DNA from: Cloacimonetes bacterium UBA3541
GTDB taxonomy: Bacteria > Cloacimonadota > Cloacimonadia > Cloacimonadales > Cloacimonadaceae
Assembly (NCBI GenBank): GCA_002376725.1
Contig: DFOM01000017.1
Span: 17,308-81,307 of the forward strand
Reading direction: 5' to 3'
DNA: 64,000 nt
The stretch's first letter is position 1; each line of letters begins with the position of its first letter. The notes beneath the pieces were generated by a model. That model saw only the letters and a list, made by a program, of their open reading frames with translations, made no database searches and had not been told where the DNA came from. The position numbers and the translations under genes were made by a program. This document shows positions 34,750 through 43,193 of this stretch, one piece after another.

Positions 34750-36075
34750 TTGTTTAAGACGCTTGCGAATGTCTTTCGGATTCCCGATCTGCGAAAGAAA
34801 ATCTTAATCACCCTCTTAATTCTAACCCTATATAGACTAGGAAGTTTCATCCCTATTCCAGGGGTTAGTGGAACTGAATTAAAATCTTTCTTTGCTCGTC
34901 AGACTGGTAGCATTTTTGACCTGCTAAATCTCTTTGTGGGTGGCAATTTTGAGCGAGCTTCCATTTTCGCTCTCGGAATTATGCCTTACATCACTGCTTC
35001 TATTGTGATTCAGCTTTTAGGAAGTATTATACCTTATTTTGAGAAGTTGAGAAAAGAAGGAGCAGATGGGCAGAAAAAATTGAATCAGATTACGCGTTAT
35101 TGTACCGTTGCTTTAGCTGCTTTTAATGCTATTACCATTACAGTTGGTCTGGTTAATATGCGGGGTGCAACCGGTCCTGTTGTTCCTCAACCAAACTTTT
35201 TATTTCATCTAACTGGTATCATAACCCTGGTGACAGGAACTATGATTGTGATGTGGTTGGGCGAGCAAATTACGGAATATGGTATCGGAAACGGAATCTC
35301 TCTAATCATCTTTGCAGGTATCATTGCTCGTTATCCTGAAGGATTTATCAACCTTTTCAGAACCAGGTTTAATAGTGTAACGGGAGTGATTACTTCACTT
35401 ATCGCAATATTAGTAATGATTCTAGCTACAGCAGCTATCATCTTCGTGACTGAAGCAATACGTAAGATTCCTGTCCAGTATGCTAAAAGAATAGTTGGAA
35501 GAAAGGTGTATGGCGGACAAAGCACTTATATCCCTCTGCGTGTAAATACAGCAGGAGTGATACCTATTATCTTTGCTCAGTCTATTTTAATGTTTCCCGC
35601 CACACTTATAACACTGTTCCAAGGTGGAGAAGCAGAGGCTGGTTCTTTCTGGTATAATATGCGTATCTGGTTTTCACCGGGACACTGGGTCTATACTATA
35701 CTCTATGTTGCTCTGATTATTTTCTTTGCTTATTTCTATACCGCTATTGTACTAGATCCTAATGAAATGGCAGAAAATATGATTAAATACGGTGGTCATA
35801 TTCCCGGAAAGAAACCAGGTAAAAAAACCGCTGAATACATATCCTCAGTGCTTACTCGTATAACTTTACCAGGAGCAGTTTTCTTTGCCTTGATTGCATT
35901 ATTACCTGAAATTATGACTAATGTATTCAAACTCCCATTCTATTTTGGAGGAACGGGATTAATTATCGTGGTTGGAGTGGCTCTTGATACTCTAAAGCAG
36001 ATAGAATCGCATCTAATTATGCGTCACTATGATGGCTTTATGAAAAGAGGAAAACTCAGAGGACGCGCTGGCTGA
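34750..36075 (+). CDS. secY: Protein translocase subunit SecY
   Basis: Channel-forming subunit of the Sec translocon in the inner membrane. 441 residues with ten predicted membrane spans; LYRLGSFIPIPGV near residue 24, the plug region around FNLFVGG-like residues, LGIMPYITASIV, YGIGNGISLIIFAGI and the cytosolic loop RKIPVQYAKR are all recognisable. It starts with TTG one base after the rplO stop. As in other bacteria it is embedded in the r-protein operon, but adk, often next, is absent. Confidence 0.97.
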   Translation: MFKTLANVFRIPDLRKKILITLLILTLYRLGSFIPIPGVSGTELKSFFARQTGSIFDLLNLFVGGNFERASIFALGIMPYITASIVIQLLGSIIPYFEKLRKEGADGQKKLNQITRYCTVALAAFNAITITVGLVNMRGATGPVVPQPNFLFHLTGIITLVTGTMIVMWLGEQITEYGIGNGISLIIFAGIIARYPEGFINLFRTRFNSVTGVITSLIAILVMILATAAIIFVTEAIRKIPVQYAKRIVGRKVYGGQSTYIPLRVNTAGVIPIIFAQSILMFPATLITLFQGGEAEAGSFWYNMRIWFSPGHWVYTILYVALIIFFAYFYTAIVLDPNEMAENMIKYGGHIPGKKPGKKTAEYISSVLTRITLPGAVFFALIALLPEIMTNVFKLPFYFGGTGLIIVVGVALDTLKQIESHLIMRHYDGFMKRGKLRGRAG

Positions 36076-36077
36076 TT

Positions 36078-36851
36078 ATGATAATATGTAAGTCTCCGAC
36101 AGAAATTGAAAAAATCCGCCTCAGTTGCCAGATTCTTGGTGAACTGTTGGATTTATTAGCGGAGAAAATACAGCCTGGAGTAAGCACTTGGGATCTAGAT
36201 GCTTTTGCCTATGATTTTCTGGCTAAGAATGGCGCTAAACCCGCTTTTAAGGGTTATCAAGTCCCAGGTTTAACTCCTTTCCCATTCACACTTTGCACAT
36301 CATTAAATTCAGTTATTGTGCATGGTTTTCCATCCAAGAAGGTAATTCTTAAGGAAGGAGACATCATAAGCATTGATGTAGGTGCCATAAAGGATGGATA
36401 TTACAGTGATGCAGCCCGAACCTATGCCGTAGGAAACATCTCTCCTGAAGCTCAAACTTTAATGGAAGTAACCCTTAATGCTCTATATAAAGGGATAGCA
36501 GCTGCACTTCCAGGAAACAGAGTGGGAGATATCTCCAATGTCATTGGAACCTATGTAACCTCTAAGGGTTATTATGTGGCTGATGATTTAACCGGTCATG
36601 GCGTGGGACGCTATCTTCATGAAGAACCTCAAATTCCAAATATCGGCAAAGCTGGTTATGGACCTCGTCTCCGACCTGGAATGACTTTAGCTATAGAGCC
36701 TATGGTCAACCTAGGCACTAATAAAGTAAAAGAGAACGGCTGGGAATTTTCCGTTGCAGATGGAACCCTATCTGCACATTTTGAACATACTATCTTAGTT
36801 ACCGATAGTAAACCTGAAATATTAACCATTGCTGGGGGAGCAAAAGTATGA
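36078..36851 (+). CDS. map: Methionine aminopeptidase, type I
   Basis: Removes the N-terminal Met from nascent proteins. 257 residues, pita-bread fold; metal ligands visible in order: Asp in SIDVGA, Asp in YSDAARTY, His in GHGVGRYLHEEP, Glu in AIEPMV and Glu in HFEHTI. It directly follows secY by 2 bases and overlaps infA by four bases. Confidence 0.97.
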   Translation: MIICKSPTEIEKIRLSCQILGELLDLLAEKIQPGVSTWDLDAFAYDFLAKNGAKPAFKGYQVPGLTPFPFTLCTSLNSVIVHGFPSKKVILKEGDIISIDVGAIKDGYYSDAARTYAVGNISPEAQTLMEVTLNALYKGIAAALPGNRVGDISNVIGTYVTSKGYYVADDLTGHGVGRYLHEEPQIPNIGKAGYGPRLRPGMTLAIEPMVNLGTNKVKENGWEFSVADGTLSAHFEHTILVTDSKPEILTIAGGAKV

Positions 36852-37066
36852 GTAAAACAGGTGTTATAGAAGTAGAAGGTATTGTTACTGAAGCACTACC
36901 TAATACTACTTTTAAGGTGCAGCTGGAGAACGGCCATACAATCCTGGCTCATAGCTCCGGCAAAATGCGGATGCACTATATACGTATCCTTCCTGGAGAT
37001 AAGGTTAAGGTTGAACTTTCTCCTTATGACCTTACTCGTGGCAGGATAACTTACCGCTATAAATAA
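36848..37066 (+). CDS. infA: Translation initiation factor IF-1
   Basis: S1-like OB-fold factor that occupies the A site during initiation. 72 residues, the exact family length: IEVEGIVTEALPNTTFKV, ILAHSSGKMRMHYIRILPGD and VELSPYDLTRGRITYRYK. Starts within the map stop (ATGA). Confidence 0.98.
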   Translation: MSKTGVIEVEGIVTEALPNTTFKVQLENGHTILAHSSGKMRMHYIRILPGDKVKVELSPYDLTRGRITYRYK

Positions 37067-37105
37067 AAATTGCAGGAAGCGACTGCACTCTTGCAAGGAG
37101 ATATA

Positions 37106-37222
37106 ATGAAAGTAAGATCATCAGTTAAAAAACTCTGTAAAGATTGTAAAATTATTAAACGTCACGGTGTAATCCGGGTTATATGCAGCTCTAACCCTAG
37201 ACACAAACAAAGACAGGGTTAA
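37106..37222 (+). CDS. rpmJ: 50S ribosomal protein L36
   Basis: A 38-residue gene easily missed by length filters. MKVRSSVKKLCKDCKII, then RHGVIRVICSSNPRHKQRQG: the zinc ribbon Cys11, Cys14, Cys27 and His33 is intact, so it is the zinc-dependent (C+) form. GCAAGGAG stands 6 bases before the ATG, and rpsM follows 11 bases after the stop. Confidence 0.97.
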   Translation: MKVRSSVKKLCKDCKIIKRHGVIRVICSSNPRHKQRQG

Positions 37223-37233
37223 GGAGGATTAAT

Positions 37234-37602
37234 TTGGCACACATTGCAGGAATAGAACTACCAAAAAACAAACGTTTATTCGTTGGCTTAACTTATATTT
37301 ATGGCATAGGACGTTCCAGTGCTAGAGAAATCTGCAAAAAAGCCAATATTGATGAAATGAAAAAAGTGGAAGATCTAACACCGGAAGAGGAAAAGCTACT
37401 TCGCGATATCATCCAGAATGAGTATATAGTTGAAGGTGCCCTACGCACGCAAGTTGCTATGAATATTAAGCGCCTGATGGAAATAGGATGTTATCGTGGT
37501 ATAAGGCATAAACGTGGTTTACCTGTTCGTGGACAACGTACGCATACTAATGCGCGAACTCGTAAAGGTCCTCGTCCAGGTGGAATTAGAAAGAAGAAAT
37601 AG
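37234..37602 (+). CDS. rpsM: 30S ribosomal protein S13
   Basis: 30S head protein contacting the P-site tRNA. 122 residues from a TTG start at 37234 (AAGGAGG upstream): AHIAGIELPKNKRLFVGLTYI, CYRGIRHKRGLPVRGQRTHTNARTRKGP broken over the loop, and a basic tail. Fully standard apart from the rare start codon. Confidence 0.98.
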   Translation: MAHIAGIELPKNKRLFVGLTYIYGIGRSSAREICKKANIDEMKKVEDLTPEEEKLLRDIIQNEYIVEGALRTQVAMNIKRLMEIGCYRGIRHKRGLPVRGQRTHTNARTRKGPRPGGIRKKK

Positions 37603-37616
37603 GAGTGAACTGAACT

Positions 37617-38006
37617 ATGCCTAAAAAAACTAGACCTAAGAAAAAACGCACTCGCCTTTCCTTTGATGAAGGTTTAATCTACATTCATTCCAGCTTCAAC
37701 AACACGATAGTAACTCTAACTGACCGAAGCGGAAATGTGCTTGCCTGGTCAAGTGGTGGAAAAATCGGCTATAAAGGTTCTCGTAAAGCTACTCCTTTTG
37801 CAGCTCAAATGGCAGCTACGGAAGTAGTTAAAAACGCTCTAGATATGGGTATAACTCGCGTTGGCGTTATCGTTAAAGGACCAGGTAGCGGCAGAGAATC
37901 TGCTCTTCGTGCCGTTAATGCCGCAGGAATGAAAGTAACAATGATAAAGGATGCCACACCCATTCCTCATAATGGATGTCGTCCACCAAAAGCTAGAAGG
38001 ATTTAA
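37617..38006 (+). CDS. rpsK: 30S ribosomal protein S11
   Basis: 30S platform protein. 129 residues: the basic KKTRPKKKRTR head, IHSSFNNTIVTLTD, GYKGSRKATPFAAQMA and the closing PHNGCRPPKARRI. Standard; 14 bases after rpsM. Confidence 0.98.
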   Translation: MPKKTRPKKKRTRLSFDEGLIYIHSSFNNTIVTLTDRSGNVLAWSSGGKIGYKGSRKATPFAAQMAATEVVKNALDMGITRVGVIVKGPGSGRESALRAVNAAGMKVTMIKDATPIPHNGCRPPKARRI

Positions 38007-38017
38007 AAGAGGAAAAT

Positions 38018-38635
38018 ATGGCAAAATATACTGGACCTAAAGCCAAACTATGTCGTAGATTTGGTGAAAACATATATGGACCCGCAAAATACGACAAGAT
38101 TTTAAGTAAGCGTAAGTTCCCTCCTGGTCAGCATGGAAGTAGCTCACGGCGAAAACCTAGCGATTATTCTTTACATCTAAATGAAAAACAAAAACTTAGA
38201 TATACCTATTGTCTACTGGAACGCCAATTTAGAAGATACTTCCAAATGGCAGATAAAATGAAAGGTGTCACTGGCGATAACCTCTTGAAATTACTGGAAA
38301 GAAGATTGGACAATACTGTATATCGTATGGGGTTTGCTACCACTAGAATGCAAGCCCGACAATTTGTTAATCATGGACATTTCCTGGTTAATGGGAAAAA
38401 AGTTGATATCCCTTCATATCTACTCAAGCCAGGAGATATCGTAGAAGTCCGTCCCCGAAGCCGGGGAATAAAACCTTTGGTGGAAGCCTGGAACAATTCT
38501 GAAGCAAGTTCACCTTATCCCTGGCTAACTGTTGATAAAGAAAATATGCGCGGTCAATTTGTGGATATCCCCAGTGTGGAAGATATTCCTACCACAGTTG
38601 ATATGCGTTTAGTGGTTGAATACTACTCCAAATAA
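38018..38635 (+). CDS. rpsD: 30S ribosomal protein S4
   Basis: 16S rRNA assembly initiator and, in some bacteria, repressor of the alpha operon. 205 residues with the S4 RNA-binding domain (RLDNTVYRMGFATTRMQARQ and VNGKKVDIPSYLLKPGD). Only one Cys in the N-terminal region (LCRRFG), so it is the zinc-free form, unlike S14 and L36 here. Confidence 0.97.
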   Translation: MAKYTGPKAKLCRRFGENIYGPAKYDKILSKRKFPPGQHGSSSRRKPSDYSLHLNEKQKLRYTYCLLERQFRRYFQMADKMKGVTGDNLLKLLERRLDNTVYRMGFATTRMQARQFVNHGHFLVNGKKVDIPSYLLKPGDIVEVRPRSRGIKPLVEAWNNSEASSPYPWLTVDKENMRGQFVDIPSVEDIPTTVDMRLVVEYYSK

Positions 38636-38662
38636 TGGCTTTATAAATGAGGAGTTTATATT

Positions 38663-39772
38663 ATGTTATATCTTGAACCTTTACAAATGCCCGAAAATGT
38701 GGATTACGATAAAGAAACTTATTCCCCCACTTTTGGACACTTTGAAATTGGACCGCTGGAACCTGGTTTTGGTACAACCTTAGGAAATTCTCTCCGTCGT
38801 ATCTTGCTATCTTCCATTCAGGGTTCAGCAGTTCGTTTTGTTAGAATAGAAGGTTTACATCACGAGTTCACTCCGATTCCCGGAACTAATTCGGATTATA
38901 TAGACCTTATCCTGCGATTGAAACAATTAGTCATCTATTGTAATTCTATTGATGAAGTAACGGTTACTCTTGAACATAAAGGGAAAGGGGTAATTACTGC
39001 TGCTAAGATTCAGGAAAACCCCAATTTACGAATTGTCAATAAAGACCTTTATCTGCTTGAAGTGACCGAGGATGTGGATTTTAAAATGGATTTAATCATT
39101 GGAAATGGCCGTGGTTATGTTCCCGCAGACCGTCAAAATACCGAAGGTAAACCCCTCGGATTTATTCCTATTGATTCCATCTATTCTCCAGTTATGAAAG
39201 TAAATTTTTCCGTCACCCATCAGAGAGTTAAGGAAAGGATGAACTACGATAAATTGCTTATAGATATCTACACCAATGGTGCTTTAGAACCAATTATTGC
39301 CCTATTTCTTTCTGCTAAACTGCTTCGTGATATGGCAGGAAAGATTTGCCTCTTTGAAATTGAACCTCAATATATACGCGATGTCTATATTGACCCGGAA
39401 TTGGAAGAAAAAGAACGCATCCTTTCTCTGCCGGTTAAAGAAATTGAACTCTCCGTTAGAGCTAGCAATTGTCTGGAAGCAGCTAATATCAAGACCATAG
39501 GAGATCTGGTTTCTAAAACCGAACAGGAAATGTTAAAATATCGCAACTTCGGAAAAAAATCTCTGGAAGAAATCGTTCAGAAATTAAAAAAATACGACCT
39601 GCACCTGGGAATGGATGTGGAAGAAATTTACCGCCAAATCCGAGAGGCTCGCAGTCGTGGTATTAAAGCAGATGAAATCCCTCCCATAAAAGAAGAAGAG
39701 GCAATAAAAACGGTTACCCCACCTCGTAAACCTGTTCCTACTTCTAAAAAGAAGGTGAAAAATGCGACATAG
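38663..39772 (+). CDS. rpoA: RNA polymerase alpha subunit
   Basis: Dimerises to start RNA polymerase assembly and contacts promoters with its C-terminal domain. 369 residues: N-terminal domain with FGHFEIGPLEPGFGTTLGNSLRRILLSS broken over the helix, VHHEF-type loop, and the C-terminal domain (LPVKEIELSVRASNCLEAANIKTIGDLV) from about 250. About 35-40 residues longer than usual, ending in a Lys/Pro-rich tail (PPRKPVPTSKKKVKNAT). Its end overlaps rplQ by 11 bases. Confidence 0.97.
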   Translation: MLYLEPLQMPENVDYDKETYSPTFGHFEIGPLEPGFGTTLGNSLRRILLSSIQGSAVRFVRIEGLHHEFTPIPGTNSDYIDLILRLKQLVIYCNSIDEVTVTLEHKGKGVITAAKIQENPNLRIVNKDLYLLEVTEDVDFKMDLIIGNGRGYVPADRQNTEGKPLGFIPIDSIYSPVMKVNFSVTHQRVKERMNYDKLLIDIYTNGALEPIIALFLSAKLLRDMAGKICLFEIEPQYIRDVYIDPELEEKERILSLPVKEIELSVRASNCLEAANIKTIGDLVSKTEQEMLKYRNFGKKSLEEIVQKLKKYDLHLGMDVEEIYRQIREARSRGIKADEIPPIKEEEAIKTVTPPRKPVPTSKKKVKNAT

Positions 39773-40169
39773 AGTTAAGGGTAGAAAATTTAGTAGAGAA
39801 ACCGCCCAACGCCGCTTAATGATGAATAATTTAGTCAAGTCTATGATTGAATATGGCCAGATTACTACGACCCTGGCTAAAGCTAAAGAATTGCGTAAAT
39901 ATGTTGAACGTGTAATCACCTATGGAAAAGATGATACGGTCCATTCTCGGCGTCTTGCTTATAGTATTCTGGGAGATCGCACCTTAGTACAAAAACTATT
40001 TACCGAAATTGCCCCCGCTTTCCAGGATAGAAACGGTGGGTATACACGCATTATAAAAGCCGGTTATCGCAGAGGTGATTCTGCTCCTATGGCGGTTATT
40101 CAATTTGTAGAATCCTCTACTATTACTCCTAAAAAGGAAAATATTAAAGCCAAGGATTTGAATAAATAG
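39762..40169 (+). CDS. rplQ: 50S ribosomal protein L17
   Basis: Last gene of the superoperon. 135 residues: MRHRVKGRKFSRETAQR start, LVKSMIEYGQITTTLAKAKELR and GGYTRIIKAGYRRGDSAPMAVIQFV, followed by a short Lys-rich tail. Starts inside rpoA (11-base overlap) and is followed at once by a strong terminator. Confidence 0.98.
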   Translation: MRHRVKGRKFSRETAQRRLMMNNLVKSMIEYGQITTTLAKAKELRKYVERVITYGKDDTVHSRRLAYSILGDRTLVQKLFTEIAPAFQDRNGGYTRIIKAGYRRGDSAPMAVIQFVESSTITPKKENIKAKDLNK

Positions 40170-40189
40170 GCAAGCCCACTATACATTTT

Positions 40190-40221
40190 AAAATGGACTA
40201 CTTTTTTAGGTAGTCCATTTT
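40190..40221 (+). terminator. Terminator of the ribosomal superoperon
   Basis: A perfect 12-bp stem AAAATGGACTAC / GTAGTCCATTTT with an 8-base T-rich loop, 20 bases after the rplQ stop and followed by a T-rich stretch. It marks the end of the 14.5-kb r-protein run. Confidence 0.88.
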
Positions 40222-40668
40222 ACTTTCCCCTTAATTTATTTCCTCTATTATCAATGCTAGAGATAAAAAACTTAATGAAGTTCTTCTGGTTATTACAATC
40301 CCTTATATTCCATTATGTTATCCCTTATGTTACACTTATCTGCCCTACAATCTTCAGTAAAGTTTCCCCTGCCTATTTATGTCCAACTTATGTCCAGCTT
40401 ATGTCCAGCTTATGTCCAGCTTATGTCCGAAACTGGACATTACTTGCCTATCTATATAGCATTAATGGCACATCTCCAACTTGAGGTGAGTTGAATTGCA
40501 GAGAATCCGAGTTTTTATTTTTTGCGGTATATTTACCGATGATCATAACTTCAAGAATTGGTGTAAATTAGCTTATTCCGCAGAATCCTAAGTAGATACT
40601 TTTTTCTTGACATCAGAACTATCATTTAATGAAGGTAAAACAAGTTATAATTGAAAGAAGAGGCATTG
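40222..40668. other. Intergenic region between rplQ and glgP
   Basis: No gene seen. It contains the tandem 11-bp array at 40313-40431 and, near 40607, a TTGACA that has no good -10 partner at normal spacing. A short open frame across the array is judged not to be a gene. Confidence 0.5.
40313..40431. repeat. Tandem 11-bp TTATGTCCAGC array
   Basis: Five consecutive units of TTATGTCCA(A/G)C run from 40377 to 40431 (three exact, the first with A for G, the last cut short). Two looser units, TTATGTTATCCC and TTATGTTACAC, precede them at 40313-40335. The last unit forms a small hairpin, ATGTCC with GGACAT. The 11-bp period is close to one helical turn, so all units face the same side of the DNA. 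Confidence 0.75.
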
Positions 40669-43170
40669 ATGAAAGAAGGTTTCCTTGCCCGAAATGATTC
40701 TCATTCTATTTTCTTCACTGATCTTGCGGAACAATGTAGTGAAGATATAAGGACATTATTTCTCAGGCATTTGGAATATTCTATGGTCAAGGACATCACC
40801 AATGTCCAACCTTGGGATATTTACTTTGCGCTTAGTTTAAGTTTACGCGATAAATTAATCCAACGCTGGCTACGAACTCAATATGAATACCGAAAACAGG
40901 ATGTAAAGAAAGTCTATTATCTCTCAATGGAATATCTTATTGGCAGATTATTAGTTAATACCCTTATAAATTTAGGAGAATACGAAAATAGCTATGATAT
41001 GCTTAAAGAATTTGGCTATGAACTGGAAGAGATAGCTGAATTAGAACCCGATATGGGGCTTGGTAATGGAGGTTTAGGCAGATTAGCTGCTTGCTTTATG
41101 GATTCTCTTGCCACACAAGCTTATCCTGCATATGGTTATGGTATTCGCTATGAATTTGGCATTTTCAAACAAAACATAGTTCAAGGTTATCAAGTTGAAG
41201 AGCCAGATCACTGGTTAAAAAAGGGCTGTCCTTGGGAAATCCAGAGACCAGAATTAACCTATAGGGTTAGATTTGGTGGAGAAGTTATCACTGAAACTCT
41301 CCCCGATGGAAAAATATTATATCATTGGTTAAATACTGATGATGTAATGGCAGTAGCTTGGGATATTCCCATACCAGGATATAAGGTGGACAATGTAAAT
41401 AATCTAAGACTTTGGCAAGCCACAGCTACGGACGAATTTGACCTGGAATATTTCAATAATGGGGATTATGTCCGAGCCGTAGAAAAGAAGAATATCTCGG
41501 AAAATATTTCCAGAGTTCTCTATCCTAATGATAATATCCACCTCGGTAAGGTGTTACGTCTCCAACAAGAATACTTCTTTGTAAGTGCTACTCTGCAGGA
41601 TATCTTTGCCGCATGGAAACTGGATCATGACAATTTTACTGATTTACCTAAAAAGATTGCTATCCAGTTAAACGATACTCATCCTGCTTTAGCTATCCCG
41701 GAAATGATGCGTATACTGATAGATGAGGAACAATTGGATTTTGCAACTGCCTGGAACATCACTCGTCAGTGTTGTAGTTACACTAATCACACCGTTCTTC
41801 CTGAAGCTTTAGAAAAATGGAGTGTTAAGCTTTTTGAAGAGTTATTACCGCGGCATCTAGTGCTTATTTATCAGATAAACGAATATATTATGAACGAAGT
41901 TACCCGACTATATCCGGGAAATATTGATAAAATGCGGAATTTAAGCTTAATTGAAGAAGGTCCAGATAAGAAAGTTAGAATGGCTCAACTCTGCTTACAT
42001 GGTACGCATACGGTAAATGGAGTAGCAGAATTGCATACTCGTATCCTTAAAGAACGCATCTTCCCCGATTTCTATGAAATGTATCCCGAACGTTTCCAAA
42101 ATAAAACCAATGGAATCACTCCTCGTTTATGGCTTCGCACTTGTAACCCTCAACTTGCCAGCTTGATTACTGAACATATTGGCGAAAGCTGGGTTTCAAA
42201 CCTGGATTACCTCCGCGGCATTGAACAATATGCTAAAGACCAGGAATTTTTAGATGATTTCATAGAAATCAAGGAAATTAATAAAAGGGCTTTGAGTCGT
42301 TATATCTTTAAAACAACAGGAATCCGAGTTCGTCAGGATAGTATATTTGCCTCCCAGATTAAACGAATTCACGAATACAAACGTCAGTTACTCAATGCGT
42401 TAGGAGCAATAGCACTTTATTTTCGCATCAAGGATAATCCACAAATTGATTATATTCCTCGCACCTTTATCTTTGCTGGAAAAGCAGCACCAGGTTATTA
42501 TCTAGCTAAGCTCATCATCAAATTTATCAATAATATCGGAATGGTCATTAATAAAGACCCAGATGTGGCTGACCGCTTAAAAATCGTCTATTTGCCCAAT
42601 TATTCTGTCTCCTTAGCGGGAAAGATTATACCTGCTTCGGATGTGTCCATTCAGATTTCTACTGCAGGATATGAAGCCAGTGGTACTGGAAATATGAAAT
42701 TTGCTCTAAATGGTGCTCTCACTCTTGGAACTTTAGATGGGGCAAATGTGGAAATGACAGAAGAGATTGGAATGGAAAATATGTTCATTTTTGGTATGAA
42801 TGCTCAGGAAGTTGTAGAATTGAAACAGAAAGGATATAATCCACGCGATTATTATAATAACGATCCTGAATTGCGAAGAGTTATAGATGCTGTTGCCACC
42901 GATATGTTTTCTCCTAAAGAAAAGGGAATCTTCTTACCTATTGTCAATTCCCTTTTGGATATGGGAGATGTTTATTGTATTATGGCAGATTTTCAAGCCT
43001 ATTTAGATGCACAGTTAAGAATTGACCAGCTATGGCAAAACCGTTATGCCTGGGCAGAAAAAGCTATCATCAATATTGCGCGGATAGGTAAATTTTCTTC
43101 CGACCGTGCTATCAAAGAGTATGCTGAAGATATTTGGCATATCAAACCTGTGCAACTTGACTTCCCTTAG
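40669..43170 (+). CDS. glgP: Glycogen (alpha-glucan) phosphorylase
   Basis: Releases glucose-1-phosphate from glycogen or maltodextrin with pyridoxal phosphate. 833 residues from the ATG at 40669 (GAGG five bases before; a TTG at 40651 is possible). YYLSMEYLIGRLL, GLGNGGLGRLAACFMDS, NDTHPA, KRIHEYKRQ and the PLP-lysine segment GTGNMKFALNGALT (Lys677) are all in place. Length and motifs match the plant/animal/bacterial GT35 family. Probably monocistronic, with the 11-bp array in its upstream region. It implies a glycogen store in this organism. Confidence 0.97.
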   Translation: MKEGFLARNDSHSIFFTDLAEQCSEDIRTLFLRHLEYSMVKDITNVQPWDIYFALSLSLRDKLIQRWLRTQYEYRKQDVKKVYYLSMEYLIGRLLVNTLINLGEYENSYDMLKEFGYELEEIAELEPDMGLGNGGLGRLAACFMDSLATQAYPAYGYGIRYEFGIFKQNIVQGYQVEEPDHWLKKGCPWEIQRPELTYRVRFGGEVITETLPDGKILYHWLNTDDVMAVAWDIPIPGYKVDNVNNLRLWQATATDEFDLEYFNNGDYVRAVEKKNISENISRVLYPNDNIHLGKVLRLQQEYFFVSATLQDIFAAWKLDHDNFTDLPKKIAIQLNDTHPALAIPEMMRILIDEEQLDFATAWNITRQCCSYTNHTVLPEALEKWSVKLFEELLPRHLVLIYQINEYIMNEVTRLYPGNIDKMRNLSLIEEGPDKKVRMAQLCLHGTHTVNGVAELHTRILKERIFPDFYEMYPERFQNKTNGITPRLWLRTCNPQLASLITEHIGESWVSNLDYLRGIEQYAKDQEFLDDFIEIKEINKRALSRYIFKTTGIRVRQDSIFASQIKRIHEYKRQLLNALGAIALYFRIKDNPQIDYIPRTFIFAGKAAPGYYLAKLIIKFINNIGMVINKDPDVADRLKIVYLPNYSVSLAGKIIPASDVSIQISTAGYEASGTGNMKFALNGALTLGTLDGANVEMTEEIGMENMFIFGMNAQEVVELKQKGYNPRDYYNNDPELRRVIDAVATDMFSPKEKGIFLPIVNSLLDMGDVYCIMADFQAYLDAQLRIDQLWQNRYAWAEKAIINIARIGKFSSDRAIKEYAEDIWHIKPVQLDFP

Positions 43171-43193
43171 TTTATTAACCCTAGTTTTTAAAG

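Noticed and set aside
40377..40431. CRISPR array
   Set aside because: The repeat unit is 11 bp with no spacers, and no cas gene is near.
40254..40484. 76-codon open frame across the TTATGTCC array
   Set aside because: It has no ribosome-binding site, its codons simply translate the tandem repeat, and the residues are low-complexity.
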